This document shows positions 44,306-52,769 of a stretch of 64,000 nt of DNA, piece after piece. The stretch spans positions 744,001-808,000 of the forward strand of contig NZ_CP065373.1 in assembly GCF_015710575.1 (NCBI RefSeq), read 5' to 3'. The notes beneath the pieces are model-generated. The model saw only the letters and a list, made by a program, of their open reading frames with translations. It had not been told where the DNA came from and did no database searches. The stretch is from Mycolicibacterium mengxianglii. GTDB lineage: Bacteria > Actinomycetota > Actinomycetes > Mycobacteriales > Mycobacteriaceae. The position numbers were made by a program, and so were the translations under genes. Every line of letters begins with the position of its first letter. The first letter of the stretch is position 1.

Positions 44306-44569
44306 GCGGCTCTCCTTGCATGGAAAAGCGGACGTATCGAAAATACTGACTTTTGCGCCTGTGAGAAAGGCCGAATCCCGCCGGGAACCTGGGCAAATGC
44401 GTGTTTTCGCCATTGTCGAATTCGAATTCATCCCGTTAGACGAATTCATGACGAATACAGGACCGCGCAGAAGGAGGTGGATGGTAATAATGGCGCGCGG
44501 TGGTCGCCCGGGAGCTTTAGAGTTGCGTACCGGTGGATCAGTAGCATCGATCAGCAGCAGGAGGCTCAG
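44306..44569. promoter_or_regulatory. Divergent control region with GAATTC repeats
   Basis: The 264 bp between the peroxidase and cyclase genes hold three GAATTC copies at 44418-44423, 44424-44429 and 44442-44447, the last two 18 bp apart. A perfect ribosome site AAGGAGG (44471-44477) stands before an out-of-frame ATG at 44481, so a short leader frame (to 44693) may be translated across the cyclase start. Confidence 0.4.
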
Positions 44570-47500
44570 ATGGAGCCGGCAGGCGCGATGTGCCGAGCGT
44601 GCGGCACTCAACTCCGTCGTGCCGCCCGCTTCTGCGACGGCTGCGGAACGCCTGCCCCACAACTCGGGGATCAGGCGGAGTTCAAACAAGTGACGGTGTT
44701 GTTTGCCGACGTGGTTGGTTCCATGGCGATCGCTGCCGCGGTGGGATCGGAGCGGCTGCGCGAGATGATGACGGACATCTTCAGCCGTGCGGCAACGATC
44801 AACCGGCGCTACGGTGGCGCGTTGAACCAGTTCACCGGCGATGGCATCATGGCGCTGTTCGGGGCGCCAACGGCGCTGGAGGATCACGCTTTTCGGGCCT
44901 GTCTGGCGGCCCTGGACATCCAGGAGCAGATGGCGCAGCTGGCCGGCGAAGTCCTGCGGCGTGATGGCGTCATCCTGCAACTTCGGGTGGGGCTCAACTC
45001 AGGCCGGGTGATCGCCGGCGGAATCGGCTCTGGCCCAACGGGGTACACCGCGATCGGCGAGCAGGTTGTGTTGGCGCAACGGATGGAATCGGTCGCCCCG
45101 CCGGGCGGGGTCATGCTCAGCGAGTCCACCGCGCGGCTGGTCGAACACGCAACCATGCTGGAGGCGCCCGAGTTGGTATGGGTAAAGGGCGCCCAGGAGC
45201 CGTTACCCGCGCGTCGGTTACTGGGGGCCGCTGCTGAGCGCGAGAGGGGCGGTCGGCGCGAGCCGACCCTGGTGGGGCGCATCGGGGAGCTGGACATCAT
45301 CGCCGGCATCCTCGATGAGGCGATCAGCGGTGCCGGGTGTGTGGCCGGGGTGGTCGGGCCACCCGGTATCGGCAAGAGCCGACTCATGCACGAGGCCGTG
45401 ACACTGGCTGCCGGACGCGGGGTCAGGGTGTTCACAGTATCGTGCGAATCCCATACCCGAGAGGTCCCGTTCCAGGTGGTAGCGCGGCTGCTACGGACGG
45501 TGTTCGGGGTCAGCGACCTCGACGGGCACGAGGGCCGCGCGCGGGTGCGGGCGCGGCTCACGGCCGCCGACCCGGAGGACCTGCTACTGCTCGACGACCT
45601 GCTCGGAATCGGCGACCCCGACACCGCGCCGCCCGCCATCACCTCCGATGCCCGCCGGCGCCGATTGGCGGCCTTGTTGAAGGCCGCCGTCTTGATCCAG
45701 GCCACACCAGCGATGTATGTGATCGAGGACGCGCACTGGATCGACGAAGTCAGCGAGTCCATGTTCGCTGAGTTGGTCACGGTAGTGCCCCAGAGCCGAT
45801 CACTGGTGCTGATCACCTATCGCCCCGAATACCGGGGGGCTCTGTCAAAGACGCCGGGCACACCGGGTCGAACGATCTCCCTGGCACCGCTGAACCCGGC
45901 GGAGACCGCAGCGTTGACCGCCGAGCTACTTGGTGATGACCCGTCGGTGCGTGAGCTCGCCGCGCGGATTGCCGAACAGGCCGCTGGAAACCCGTTTTTC
46001 GTCGAGGAGATGGTGCGCGATCTGGCGGAACGCAGTGTGCTCCAGGGTGATCGCGGTTCCTACCTGTGCCGTGACGACGCCGCTGACATCGGGGTGCCGG
46101 GCACTCTGCTGGCGACCATCGCCGCCCGCGTCGACCGCCTCACCAGGCCGGCCAAACACTTTCTGTACGCCGCGGCGGTCATCGGTGCGCGGTTCGGGCC
46201 TGAGCTGGTCGACTCCTTGATCGATGACACCGAGGGATCCGAGGCGGTCGCCGAGCTGCTACAGGCGGAGCTGATCGATCGGGTGACGTTCACCCCACGC
46301 CCCGAGTACGCGTTTCGGCACCCGTTGACCCGGGCGGTGGCCTACGAGTCGCAGTTGAGGTCTGATCGCGCCATACTGCACCGGCGCCTGGCCGTCGCGA
46401 TCGAGCAGGAGGACCCGGGCTCTGCTGACGAGAACGCCGCCCTGATCGCCGGGCACCTGGAGGCCGCCGGGGATCTGCGCGCGGCGTTCGACTGGCACAT
46501 GCGCGCCGGCGGCTGGTTGGTCGTCCGAGACGTGTGCGCGGCCCGCAGGAGTTGGCAGCGGGCCCGCCAGGTCGCCGACCGGCTGCCCAGCAACACCCCA
46601 GACCGCACGTCGATGCAGATCGTGCCCCGAACCTTGTTGTGCGGCACCGTCTGGCGGGCCGGCGGCACTGTCGCTGACACCGACTTCGACGAACTGCGAC
46701 GTCTGTGCACAACGGCTGGCGACACAGTATCGCTGGCGATCGCGACGGCCGGGTACATCATGGCGTTGACCTTCTTCAACCGCTTCCGCGAGGCGGCCCA
46801 AGTGGCGTCGGAGCTCAGTGACCTGCTCGAGTCCATCGGAGATCCGACGCTGACCGTGGCCCTGCTGTTCGCGGCGATCTACGCCAAATGCGAAGCGGGC
46901 GAGATGATCGAGGCCTTGCGATTGGCCGATCGTGTCGTCGATCTGGCCGATGGCGATGCCACCAAAGGCAACCTGATCTTGGGCTCTCCGCTGAGCACGG
47001 CAATCGCGATGCGGGGTCACGTCAAGATGTGCCTGGGAATGCCGGGATGGCTGCACGACGCGGCCGATTCGATCGCGATGGCCGCGCCTCTCGACCCGAC
47101 GAGCTACGTTTTCGCGCTGTTGTGGAAGTACGTTGCCTCGATTCCGCTCGGGGCGCTGCCCCCCAACGCGACCGCGATGTTCGAGACCGCAGAAGCACTG
47201 CGGATCGCGGAGCAAACCAGCGACGACTTCGTTCTCGGAATGGGGCGACTCAGCCGAGGTCTGGCCCTGGTGTGTTGTGATGGCCCGCAACGCGATACGG
47301 GTCTCGACTTGTTCACCCAGGCCCGCGACGCCGCGGTCGCGGATCGTTTTTCCCTCAGTGCTCTGACGATCGTCGACCCCGAGTTCGCAATGGCGAAGGC
47401 CCGCACTGGTGATCTCGATGGTGCCATCGAAATGGCCCGTTCAGTCGTAGACGGCGCGCACGAAAGCGGCGACATGATCTGGTTGGGGCGAGCCACAGCC

Positions 47501-47833
47501 GTGCTGGTGGAACTTCTTCTACGGCGAAGTTCCGCCGCTGACCTCTTCGAAGCGCAGGCCGTGATCAACCGACTGGCCGCAGTCCCCACCGACCCCGGCT
47601 TCGTATTGCACGAACTTCCCCTGCTGCGTTCGCGGGCACTGCTCGCGCGGGCGCATGACGACGAAGACAGCTGCCGGAACCTCCTCGAACACTATCGCGC
47701 GAAGGCAGCAGCAGCCGGCTTCGAGGCGCTCGTGGCCGCTGCAGACGCTACTGTCATCAACTCCCAGAGAGGCAAACCGAGGCCGCTGCGTTCTGAAACT
47801 CGGTCATCCATAACGACTCTCACAAACCCGTGA
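44570..47833 (+). CDS. Adenylate/guanylate cyclase-AAA ATPase-TPR signalling protein
   Basis: A 1087-aa protein. ATG 44570 follows GCAGGAGG. Domains: a double-CxxC zinc ribbon (Cys8, 11, 22, 25), a class III cyclase domain (about 38-210) with metal aspartates Asp47 (LFADVVGS) and Asp91 (FTGDGIMALFG), an AAA/STAND-type ATPase with Walker A GPPGIGKSR and Walker B MYVIEDAHWID, and ~600 residues of helical TPR-like repeats. This is the architecture of the large mycobacterial cyclase/LuxR-like sensors, here without a LuxR tail. Divergent from the dioxygenase pair, it could sense and control their product. That role is inference. Confidence 0.88.
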   Translation: MEPAGAMCRACGTQLRRAARFCDGCGTPAPQLGDQAEFKQVTVLFADVVGSMAIAAAVGSERLREMMTDIFSRAATINRRYGGALNQFTGDGIMALFGAPTALEDHAFRACLAALDIQEQMAQLAGEVLRRDGVILQLRVGLNSGRVIAGGIGSGPTGYTAIGEQVVLAQRMESVAPPGGVMLSESTARLVEHATMLEAPELVWVKGAQEPLPARRLLGAAAERERGGRREPTLVGRIGELDIIAGILDEAISGAGCVAGVVGPPGIGKSRLMHEAVTLAAGRGVRVFTVSCESHTREVPFQVVARLLRTVFGVSDLDGHEGRARVRARLTAADPEDLLLLDDLLGIGDPDTAPPAITSDARRRRLAALLKAAVLIQATPAMYVIEDAHWIDEVSESMFAELVTVVPQSRSLVLITYRPEYRGALSKTPGTPGRTISLAPLNPAETAALTAELLGDDPSVRELAARIAEQAAGNPFFVEEMVRDLAERSVLQGDRGSYLCRDDAADIGVPGTLLATIAARVDRLTRPAKHFLYAAAVIGARFGPELVDSLIDDTEGSEAVAELLQAELIDRVTFTPRPEYAFRHPLTRAVAYESQLRSDRAILHRRLAVAIEQEDPGSADENAALIAGHLEAAGDLRAAFDWHMRAGGWLVVRDVCAARRSWQRARQVADRLPSNTPDRTSMQIVPRTLLCGTVWRAGGTVADTDFDELRRLCTTAGDTVSLAIATAGYIMALTFFNRFREAAQVASELSDLLESIGDPTLTVALLFAAIYAKCEAGEMIEALRLADRVVDLADGDATKGNLILGSPLSTAIAMRGHVKMCLGMPGWLHDAADSIAMAAPLDPTSYVFALLWKYVASIPLGALPPNATAMFETAEALRIAEQTSDDFVLGMGRLSRGLALVCCDGPQRDTGLDLFTQARDAAVADRFSLSALTIVDPEFAMAKARTGDLDGAIEMARSVVDGAHESGDMIWLGRATAVLVELLLRRSSAADLFEAQAVINRLAAVPTDPGFVLHELPLLRSRALLARAHDDEDSCRNLLEHYRAKAAAAGFEALVAAADATVINSQRGKPRPLRSETRSSITTLTNP

Positions 47834-47854
47834 TCGTTTGTCAGGATCTGGACA

Positions 47855-49297
47855 ATGATGACGAGGATTCCACGCCGAGCCACGAGTCCGTCGCGGCTCG
47901 GCGAGCGTGCGGTTGTCCTCGGGGCGAGTATGGCGGGACTGGTTGCCGCGACGGTGCTGGCCGATTTCTTCGAGACCGTCACTGTCATCGAGCGAGATGT
48001 GCTCCCAGATCACCCCGCGGTCCGACGAGGAGTACCGCAGGGCCGTCATGTTCATGTTCTGCTGCAGCGCGGCGCGCAGGTCTTGGATGAGCTGTTCCCC
48101 GGGTTGCTCGATGAGCTGGCCGCCGCCGGCGCTCCCGCCTGGAACGACGCGGATCTGTCCGAACTTCACTTGTCTTTCGGTGGCCACGAAATGATCCGCT
48201 GGGGCAGGCTACCGATCGAGCCGAAGGATATGGCGATCTACATGCCGAGCAGGCCGTTTCTGGAATGGCACGTCCGGCGGCGCCTACAGGCAATGCGGAA
48301 CGTCACCATTCTGGAGGGCCACGACGTGACCGGCTTGACCTCGACGGCGGATCGTCGTCGCGTCACCGGGGTGCGGATGGTCGACCGAAACAGCGCTGCT
48401 GAAAGGGAATTGACGGCCGATATTGTCACCGACGCGACGGGCCGCGGGGCCCACACGTCGGCTTTTCTGGAGCGCCTTGGGTACGGCCGACCAGCCGAGG
48501 ACCACATCGTCATGCACACGACCTACGTAAGCCAATCGCTGCGGATCCCCAAGGGCACCCTGAAAGAAAAGCTGGTCGACATCGGGCCCGGGCCGGGCCG
48601 GCCAACCGGGATGTTCCTCGTCGGTAACGAGGACAACACGTGGGTGTTCACTGTCTTCGGAATGGTGGGGCACCAGCCGCCCCCCGACTTTGCAGGCATG
48701 CTGTCTTTCGCCGGTGAGTACTGCCCCGCCCACCTGCTCGCGGCGTTGCGCGCCGCCGAACCGATCGGCGAGGTGGCACAGCACCGCATGCCGTCGAGTC
48801 GGTGGCGACGCTACGACAAGATGCCTCGCTTGCCCGACGGCCTGCTCGTGTGTGGCGACGCGGTATGCAGCTTCAACCCGATCTACGGCCAAGGAATGAC
48901 AGTGGCTGCGCTGGACGCTGTGGCGCTGCGGGACTGTCTGCGGCGCGGCGGTCCCGACCTGCCACGGCGATACTTCCGCGCCTCCGCGAGATCGATCAAG
49001 GTGGCCTGGCGGATTGCCGCAGGTTCTGACCTGGCAATCCCCAAGGTGCAAGGACGACGGTCGCGGTCTATGCGCGCCACTTCCCGTCTCGTGGATTGGA
49101 TGCTGGTGGCGTGTGAGTCCGATCCTGTTGTCGCCGCTCGCTTCTTCAAGGTGAACGGTCTCATCGACCCTCCGGTTCGCCTGCTCCATCCCGCCACGGT
49201 GTACCGGCTGGCGGTCGCCAACCTGCGACGCCGGCGAGGCGCCGCACCATCCCGGCAAGCGGAAAGGTCCTGCGGGGCCGAAAGCCGGCCGGCCTGA
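47855..49297 (+). CDS. FAD-dependent monooxygenase/dehydrogenase
   Basis: A 480-aa protein. After ~18 basic residues comes AVVLGASMAGLVAATVLADFF (FAD-binding), then ERDVLPDHPAVRRGVPQGRH, ATGRGAHT, and the second FAD motif VCGDAVCSFNPIYGQGMTVAALD. This pattern is that of UbiH/squalene-epoxidase-like or geranylgeranyl-reductase-like hydroxylases. It starts 21 bp after the cyclase gene on the same strand, suggesting an operon and a link to the lipid dioxygenases. The hydrophobic C-terminal region suggests membrane association. Substrate unknown. Confidence 0.85.
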   Translation: MMTRIPRRATSPSRLGERAVVLGASMAGLVAATVLADFFETVTVIERDVLPDHPAVRRGVPQGRHVHVLLQRGAQVLDELFPGLLDELAAAGAPAWNDADLSELHLSFGGHEMIRWGRLPIEPKDMAIYMPSRPFLEWHVRRRLQAMRNVTILEGHDVTGLTSTADRRRVTGVRMVDRNSAAERELTADIVTDATGRGAHTSAFLERLGYGRPAEDHIVMHTTYVSQSLRIPKGTLKEKLVDIGPGPGRPTGMFLVGNEDNTWVFTVFGMVGHQPPPDFAGMLSFAGEYCPAHLLAALRAAEPIGEVAQHRMPSSRWRRYDKMPRLPDGLLVCGDAVCSFNPIYGQGMTVAALDAVALRDCLRRGGPDLPRRYFRASARSIKVAWRIAAGSDLAIPKVQGRRSRSMRATSRLVDWMLVACESDPVVAARFFKVNGLIDPPVRLLHPATVYRLAVANLRRRRGAAPSRQAERSCGAESRPA

Positions 49298-49658
49298 GAG
49301 TTGCAACCATCTGCGGCGCAGTGCCGCCAGCGCCGACCCCGGTCAGAATGACCTCTCAATCAGCCGTCTCCGGTGGCGAAATCTTCGACTTCGATATCCG
49401 CCCCGGTGGCGACGGCCCACAGAAGGTCGACCGCGGCCAGGTCGCCGTTACCTCGTGAGCGATACCGCAACACCCTTGAGCCGACAGCACCTTCGATCCC
49501 TGTGGGGGACGACGACGCGCTCGACTTCGTAGGCGGTGTACTCAGTCGTCGTCGCCCGTGGAAGTCTTGTCCCCACTGCACAGAGTGGCACGCCGAGATC
49601 GGCAGCTAACCCGTCAACGGCTGCTCTGTCTGAGCGGCGGCACCCTGCTCCCTTTCGG
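49298..49658. other. Intergenic region with a weak minus-strand frame
   Basis: A 73-codon minus-strand frame (49360-49581) has a plausible C-terminal part (DLAAVDLLWAVATGADIEVED) but a low-complexity Ser/Pro start and no ribosome site. It could be the rest of a small gene. Nothing else stands out. Confidence 0.25.
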
Positions 49659-50549
49659 TCACGCCTTCTCTCGCCGCGGCACGATCATCGTCGGCACCGG
49701 GGAGTGCCGCAGGATGCGCGCCGCCGCCGAACCCAGGAACACCTGCGCAGCGGGACCGGCCGCCCCCGACCCCAGCACCAGGATGTCTCCAGGCCCCCAC
49801 TCGACGGCGTCGACGGCATCGCGCCAGGACGGTCCCGCGCCGATCACCACCTCGGCGACGAGGGTGTCGATACTCGAACGGACCTTCTCCAACTGGTCGG
49901 CGATCCCCTCCTGGGTCCGTAGGGCCCACTGGTTGACCACCAGGTCTTCGGCGGCCGGCTCGATGGAGCCGCCGAACATGGTCACCGGCCGCACCGTGAA
50001 GGACGTGATCCGCAGACGAGTCGACCACCGCCGCGCCAGTTCTGCACTGGTGGCGACCAACCCGACCTCATCGGCCTGCCCGCCATAGGCGACGGTCAAG
50101 CGCTCGATCCTCCCGGCGTGTGCGGGATATCCCCGGGGCGCGATGGCCACCGGGACCGCGGCGGTGTGCACCAGGCGATCGGTGACGCTGCCCAAGGCGA
50201 TCCTGCCGAGCAGCCCCGACGATGATGAACCGACGACCACCACGTCCGCGCTCATTTCCGCCGCTATCTCGGTCAGTCCCTCCGGAATCGAGGTGGCCTG
50301 GTGGACCATCTGCCACACGTCCAGGTCGCCGGGGAGTTGTTCGACCATCGTTTTGAGGGACTTCTTGGCATGGGCCACCAAGTAGTTCAGATACTCGCCC
50401 TCTACGGGATCCAATGTTCTCCGTGGCCAAGGGCGCTCGATGATCGCCACGGCGATGATCCTGTCGCCGGTGCAGCGGGACAATTCGGCCGCCAGATGAA
50501 GCGGCGCAGGCCCGTTTCCGCTCGCACTCAAGCCCGCCACGATCGTCAT
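49659..50549 (-). CDS. Universal stress protein, two USP domains
   Basis: A 296-aa protein with tandem UspA folds. The first domain has VVVGSSSSGLLGRIALGSVTDRL, the ATP-binding G-x2-G-x9-G(S/T) pattern. The second has LVLGSGAAGPAAQVFLGSAA, then SPVPTMIVPR. ATG 50549 overlaps the permease stop by 4 bases, so the two are coupled. USP proteins bind ATP and adjust stress or transport functions. The pairing suggests that it regulates the permease. Confidence 0.9.
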   Translation of the reverse strand: MTIVAGLSASGNGPAPLHLAAELSRCTGDRIIAVAIIERPWPRRTLDPVEGEYLNYLVAHAKKSLKTMVEQLPGDLDVWQMVHQATSIPEGLTEIAAEMSADVVVVGSSSSGLLGRIALGSVTDRLVHTAAVPVAIAPRGYPAHAGRIERLTVAYGGQADEVGLVATSAELARRWSTRLRITSFTVRPVTMFGGSIEPAAEDLVVNQWALRTQEGIADQLEKVRSSIDTLVAEVVIGAGPSWRDAVDAVEWGPGDILVLGSGAAGPAAQVFLGSAAARILRHSPVPTMIVPRREKA

Positions 50550-52369
50550 CGCGGCACCTGTTTCACCGCAACCAGCTTGGTGACTACGTGCGTCACCGGA
50601 ATGTTGAACTGTGCACGGGCGCGGTCGACGACGTCGAAGCGCTGCCATACCGAGAACTCGGGTGGCAGCGTCGCGATCACAATCTGGTCTGGACCGAACT
50701 TCGCGACGGCATGGTCCAGCGCACGTAGTGGCCGGTAGTCCCCCAGTTCGCCTTGCGCATCGAGGTTCTCGGTCTGTAACGCCGAGAGTGTGGTGTTGAG
50801 TCTGGCCGTCGCCGCCTCTTGGGTGGCCTCGGTGACATCGCGCGGTCCATGCGTGGCTGCGGCGCCGGTATCGACTGGGCTCGCCGGTACCACCACAAAG
50901 TACTTGGCTTCCTGGTCGGCGCCGATGCGACGTAGCTCGTCCAGTAGCTCGTCGGACTCGAGAGTTTGATTGGCCAGCACCAGCACTCGATGCGGGGGTC
51001 CATCGGAGACGTCGTCGGGCACTTGCGGGCGCCGTTTCACAAACCACTTGTTCGCGGCGAAGAGCACCAGTACGACGGCCCAGGACAGCAGGCTCAGCAC
51101 CAGCTGGGACCGCAATTCGGTGTCGATGAACATCTGCACCAGAATCGCCACGATGCCCAGTGCGGTCAGCACGGAAAGTACTGGGAACAACCACATCTTG
51201 ACGCGGAGCTCGGAGTCTGGAGTGCGGTAACGCAGCACGATCTGTGAGAGGGCGATCAGCAGGTAAACGAACAGGATGATGGCGCCGCTGGAGTTGAGCA
51301 GGAACGCGAAGATGGTGTCAGGGGAGACCGCCGCGGCGATCACGCACAGGAATCCGATGACCGACGACGCCAGGATCGCGTTCATCGGGACGCCCCGGCG
51401 AGTCACCTTCACCAGTGCAGGCGGCGCCTCCCGCCGCGCTGCGAGCACGAAGAGCATCCGGGAGGCGGTGTACATCCCGGAGTTCAGGCAGCTCAGAACG
51501 GCTGTCAACACGACGGCATTCATCACGTGATCGGCGTAGGGGATTCCCATTTCGGTGAAGGCGGCGACGAACGGCGACGCGGCGATACCTTCGTCATCCC
51601 AGGGCAGGATGGTCACCAACAGCAGCACCGCGCCCACGTAGAACACCAGGATTCGCACGATCACCGAGTTCGCGGCCTTGGCCACCGCCCGTTCCGGGTC
51701 CGCCGACTCCGCGGCCGCGATGGTCGCAATTTCGGCGCCGACCATCGAGAAGATCACCGTGACGATGCCGACGGTGATAACGCCGAAGCCCAACGGCATG
51801 AAGCCGCCGTGACTGGTCAGGTTGGAGAAGTCGGCCGATTTGTCGGGCCACAGGCCGAAGACGAAGGCCGCACCCAGTCCGATGAAGGCGATGATCGCCG
51901 CCACTTTGATGCCGGCGAACCAGAACTCGAACTCACCGTAAGAGGCCACCGAGAAGAGGTTGGTCGCGGTCATCAGGACCATGAACAGCAGCGCGGACAG
52001 CCACAGTGGGACGTCGATCCAGTACTGCACGATCTTGGCTCCGGCGATGGCCTCGAAGCCGACCACGATGACCCAGAAGTACCAGTACAACCACCCGACC
52101 GAGAACCCCGCCCAGTCGCCCATGGCTTTGCGCGAGTAGTCGGCGAACGACCCGGTGGACGGGTTCGCCACGGCCATTTCGGCGAGCATGCGCATCACCA
52201 TGATGATCAGTACGCCGGCCATACCGTAGGTGAGGAAGGCTCCGGGCCCGGTTCCGGAGATGACGACGCCGGACCCGACGAACAGGCCCGCCCCAATCAC
52301 ACCGCCGATGGCGATCATGGTCAGCTGCCGTTGGCTAAGGGCCTTTTTCAGAGTTGGTGCGGTGCTCAT
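50546..52369 (-). CDS. APC-family amino acid permease with C-terminal USP-like domain
   Basis: A 607-aa protein. ATG 52369 follows CGGAGG. Twelve membrane helices begin with MIAIGGVIGAGLFVGSG, the APC substrate-binding signature of the GabP/AnsP group. After the last helix (about residue 460) there is a ~140-residue cytosolic alpha/beta domain (HRVLVLANQTLESDELLDEL ... QIVIATLPPEF) resembling a universal-stress fold. Standard GabP-type permeases lack this domain. Substrate: probably a neutral or gamma-amino acid. Confidence 0.88.
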   Translation of the reverse strand: MSTAPTLKKALSQRQLTMIAIGGVIGAGLFVGSGVVISGTGPGAFLTYGMAGVLIIMVMRMLAEMAVANPSTGSFADYSRKAMGDWAGFSVGWLYWYFWVIVVGFEAIAGAKIVQYWIDVPLWLSALLFMVLMTATNLFSVASYGEFEFWFAGIKVAAIIAFIGLGAAFVFGLWPDKSADFSNLTSHGGFMPLGFGVITVGIVTVIFSMVGAEIATIAAAESADPERAVAKAANSVIVRILVFYVGAVLLLVTILPWDDEGIAASPFVAAFTEMGIPYADHVMNAVVLTAVLSCLNSGMYTASRMLFVLAARREAPPALVKVTRRGVPMNAILASSVIGFLCVIAAAVSPDTIFAFLLNSSGAIILFVYLLIALSQIVLRYRTPDSELRVKMWLFPVLSVLTALGIVAILVQMFIDTELRSQLVLSLLSWAVVLVLFAANKWFVKRRPQVPDDVSDGPPHRVLVLANQTLESDELLDELRRIGADQEAKYFVVVPASPVDTGAAATHGPRDVTEATQEAATARLNTTLSALQTENLDAQGELGDYRPLRALDHAVAKFGPDQIVIATLPPEFSVWQRFDVVDRARAQFNIPVTHVVTKLVAVKQVPR

Positions 52370-52418
52370 GCGGACCTCCGATGCCGATTGGAAAACCAAT
52401 CTGCGTCGAGTACCCGAA

Positions 52419-52434
52419 TGTGATCTAGACCACC
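52419..52434. promoter_or_regulatory. Palindrome upstream of the permease
   Basis: TGTGATCTAGACCACC, 50 bp upstream of the permease start. The core GTGATCTAGACCAC is a near-perfect 14-bp palindrome. It has one perfect CRP half-site (TGTGA) and also looks like a GntR-type operator. Confidence 0.4.
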
Positions 52435-52436
52435 CA

Positions 52437-52736
52437 TTACTTTTCGTCGAAGAGCCGCAGTTCGGATGGCTCACGTAAGAGGTCTTCCAGGATCTTGTTG
52501 CCCTCGGTGTTGTAGGGCTGACGCATGTGTTCGTCCCAGGCCGCGCGCGACCTGAACATCTCCAACATCACCCAGGAGCCAGGATCGTCCTGTGGTTGGA
52601 CCAGATGCATGAAGACACAACCCGGTTCCTTGAGCGTATTGCGGCGCATCGACTGCAGCTGCGCTTCGGCTTCAGCCATGCGGTCGACCCGCGGTTTGAT
52701 TGTGACAACCAGAAACAGCGGTCCGTCGTCGCTCAC
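52437..52736 (-). CDS. ABM-domain protein (quinol monooxygenase-like)
   Basis: A 99-aa protein with start GTG 52736 behind AAAGGGAG. The ferredoxin-like ABM fold is visible as FLVVTIKPRVDRMAEAEAQL, GCVFMHLVQPQDDPGSWVML and EMFRSRAAWDEHM. Relatives oxidise quinols or act as dimeric heme or sugar isomerase-like proteins. It is the last gene of the fucP operon, 33 bp after the sugar-binding protein, so a sugar-related role like that of L-rhamnose/fucose mutarotases, which share this fold, is conceivable. Confidence 0.8.
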   Translation of the reverse strand: MSDDGPLFLVVTIKPRVDRMAEAEAQLQSMRRNTLKEPGCVFMHLVQPQDDPGSWVMLEMFRSRAAWDEHMRQPYNTEGNKILEDLLREPSELRLFDEK

Positions 52737-52769
52737 CGGGACTCTCCCTTTCGTATGTGGATATCGGCG

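Noticed and set aside
44306..44980. Upstream extension of the alpha-dioxygenase-like frame
   Set aside because: It overlaps the cyclase N-terminus on the other strand, and ATG 44305 has a good ribosome site.
46259..47290. 343-codon minus-strand frame
   Set aside because: Antisense shadow of the cyclase/ATPase gene.
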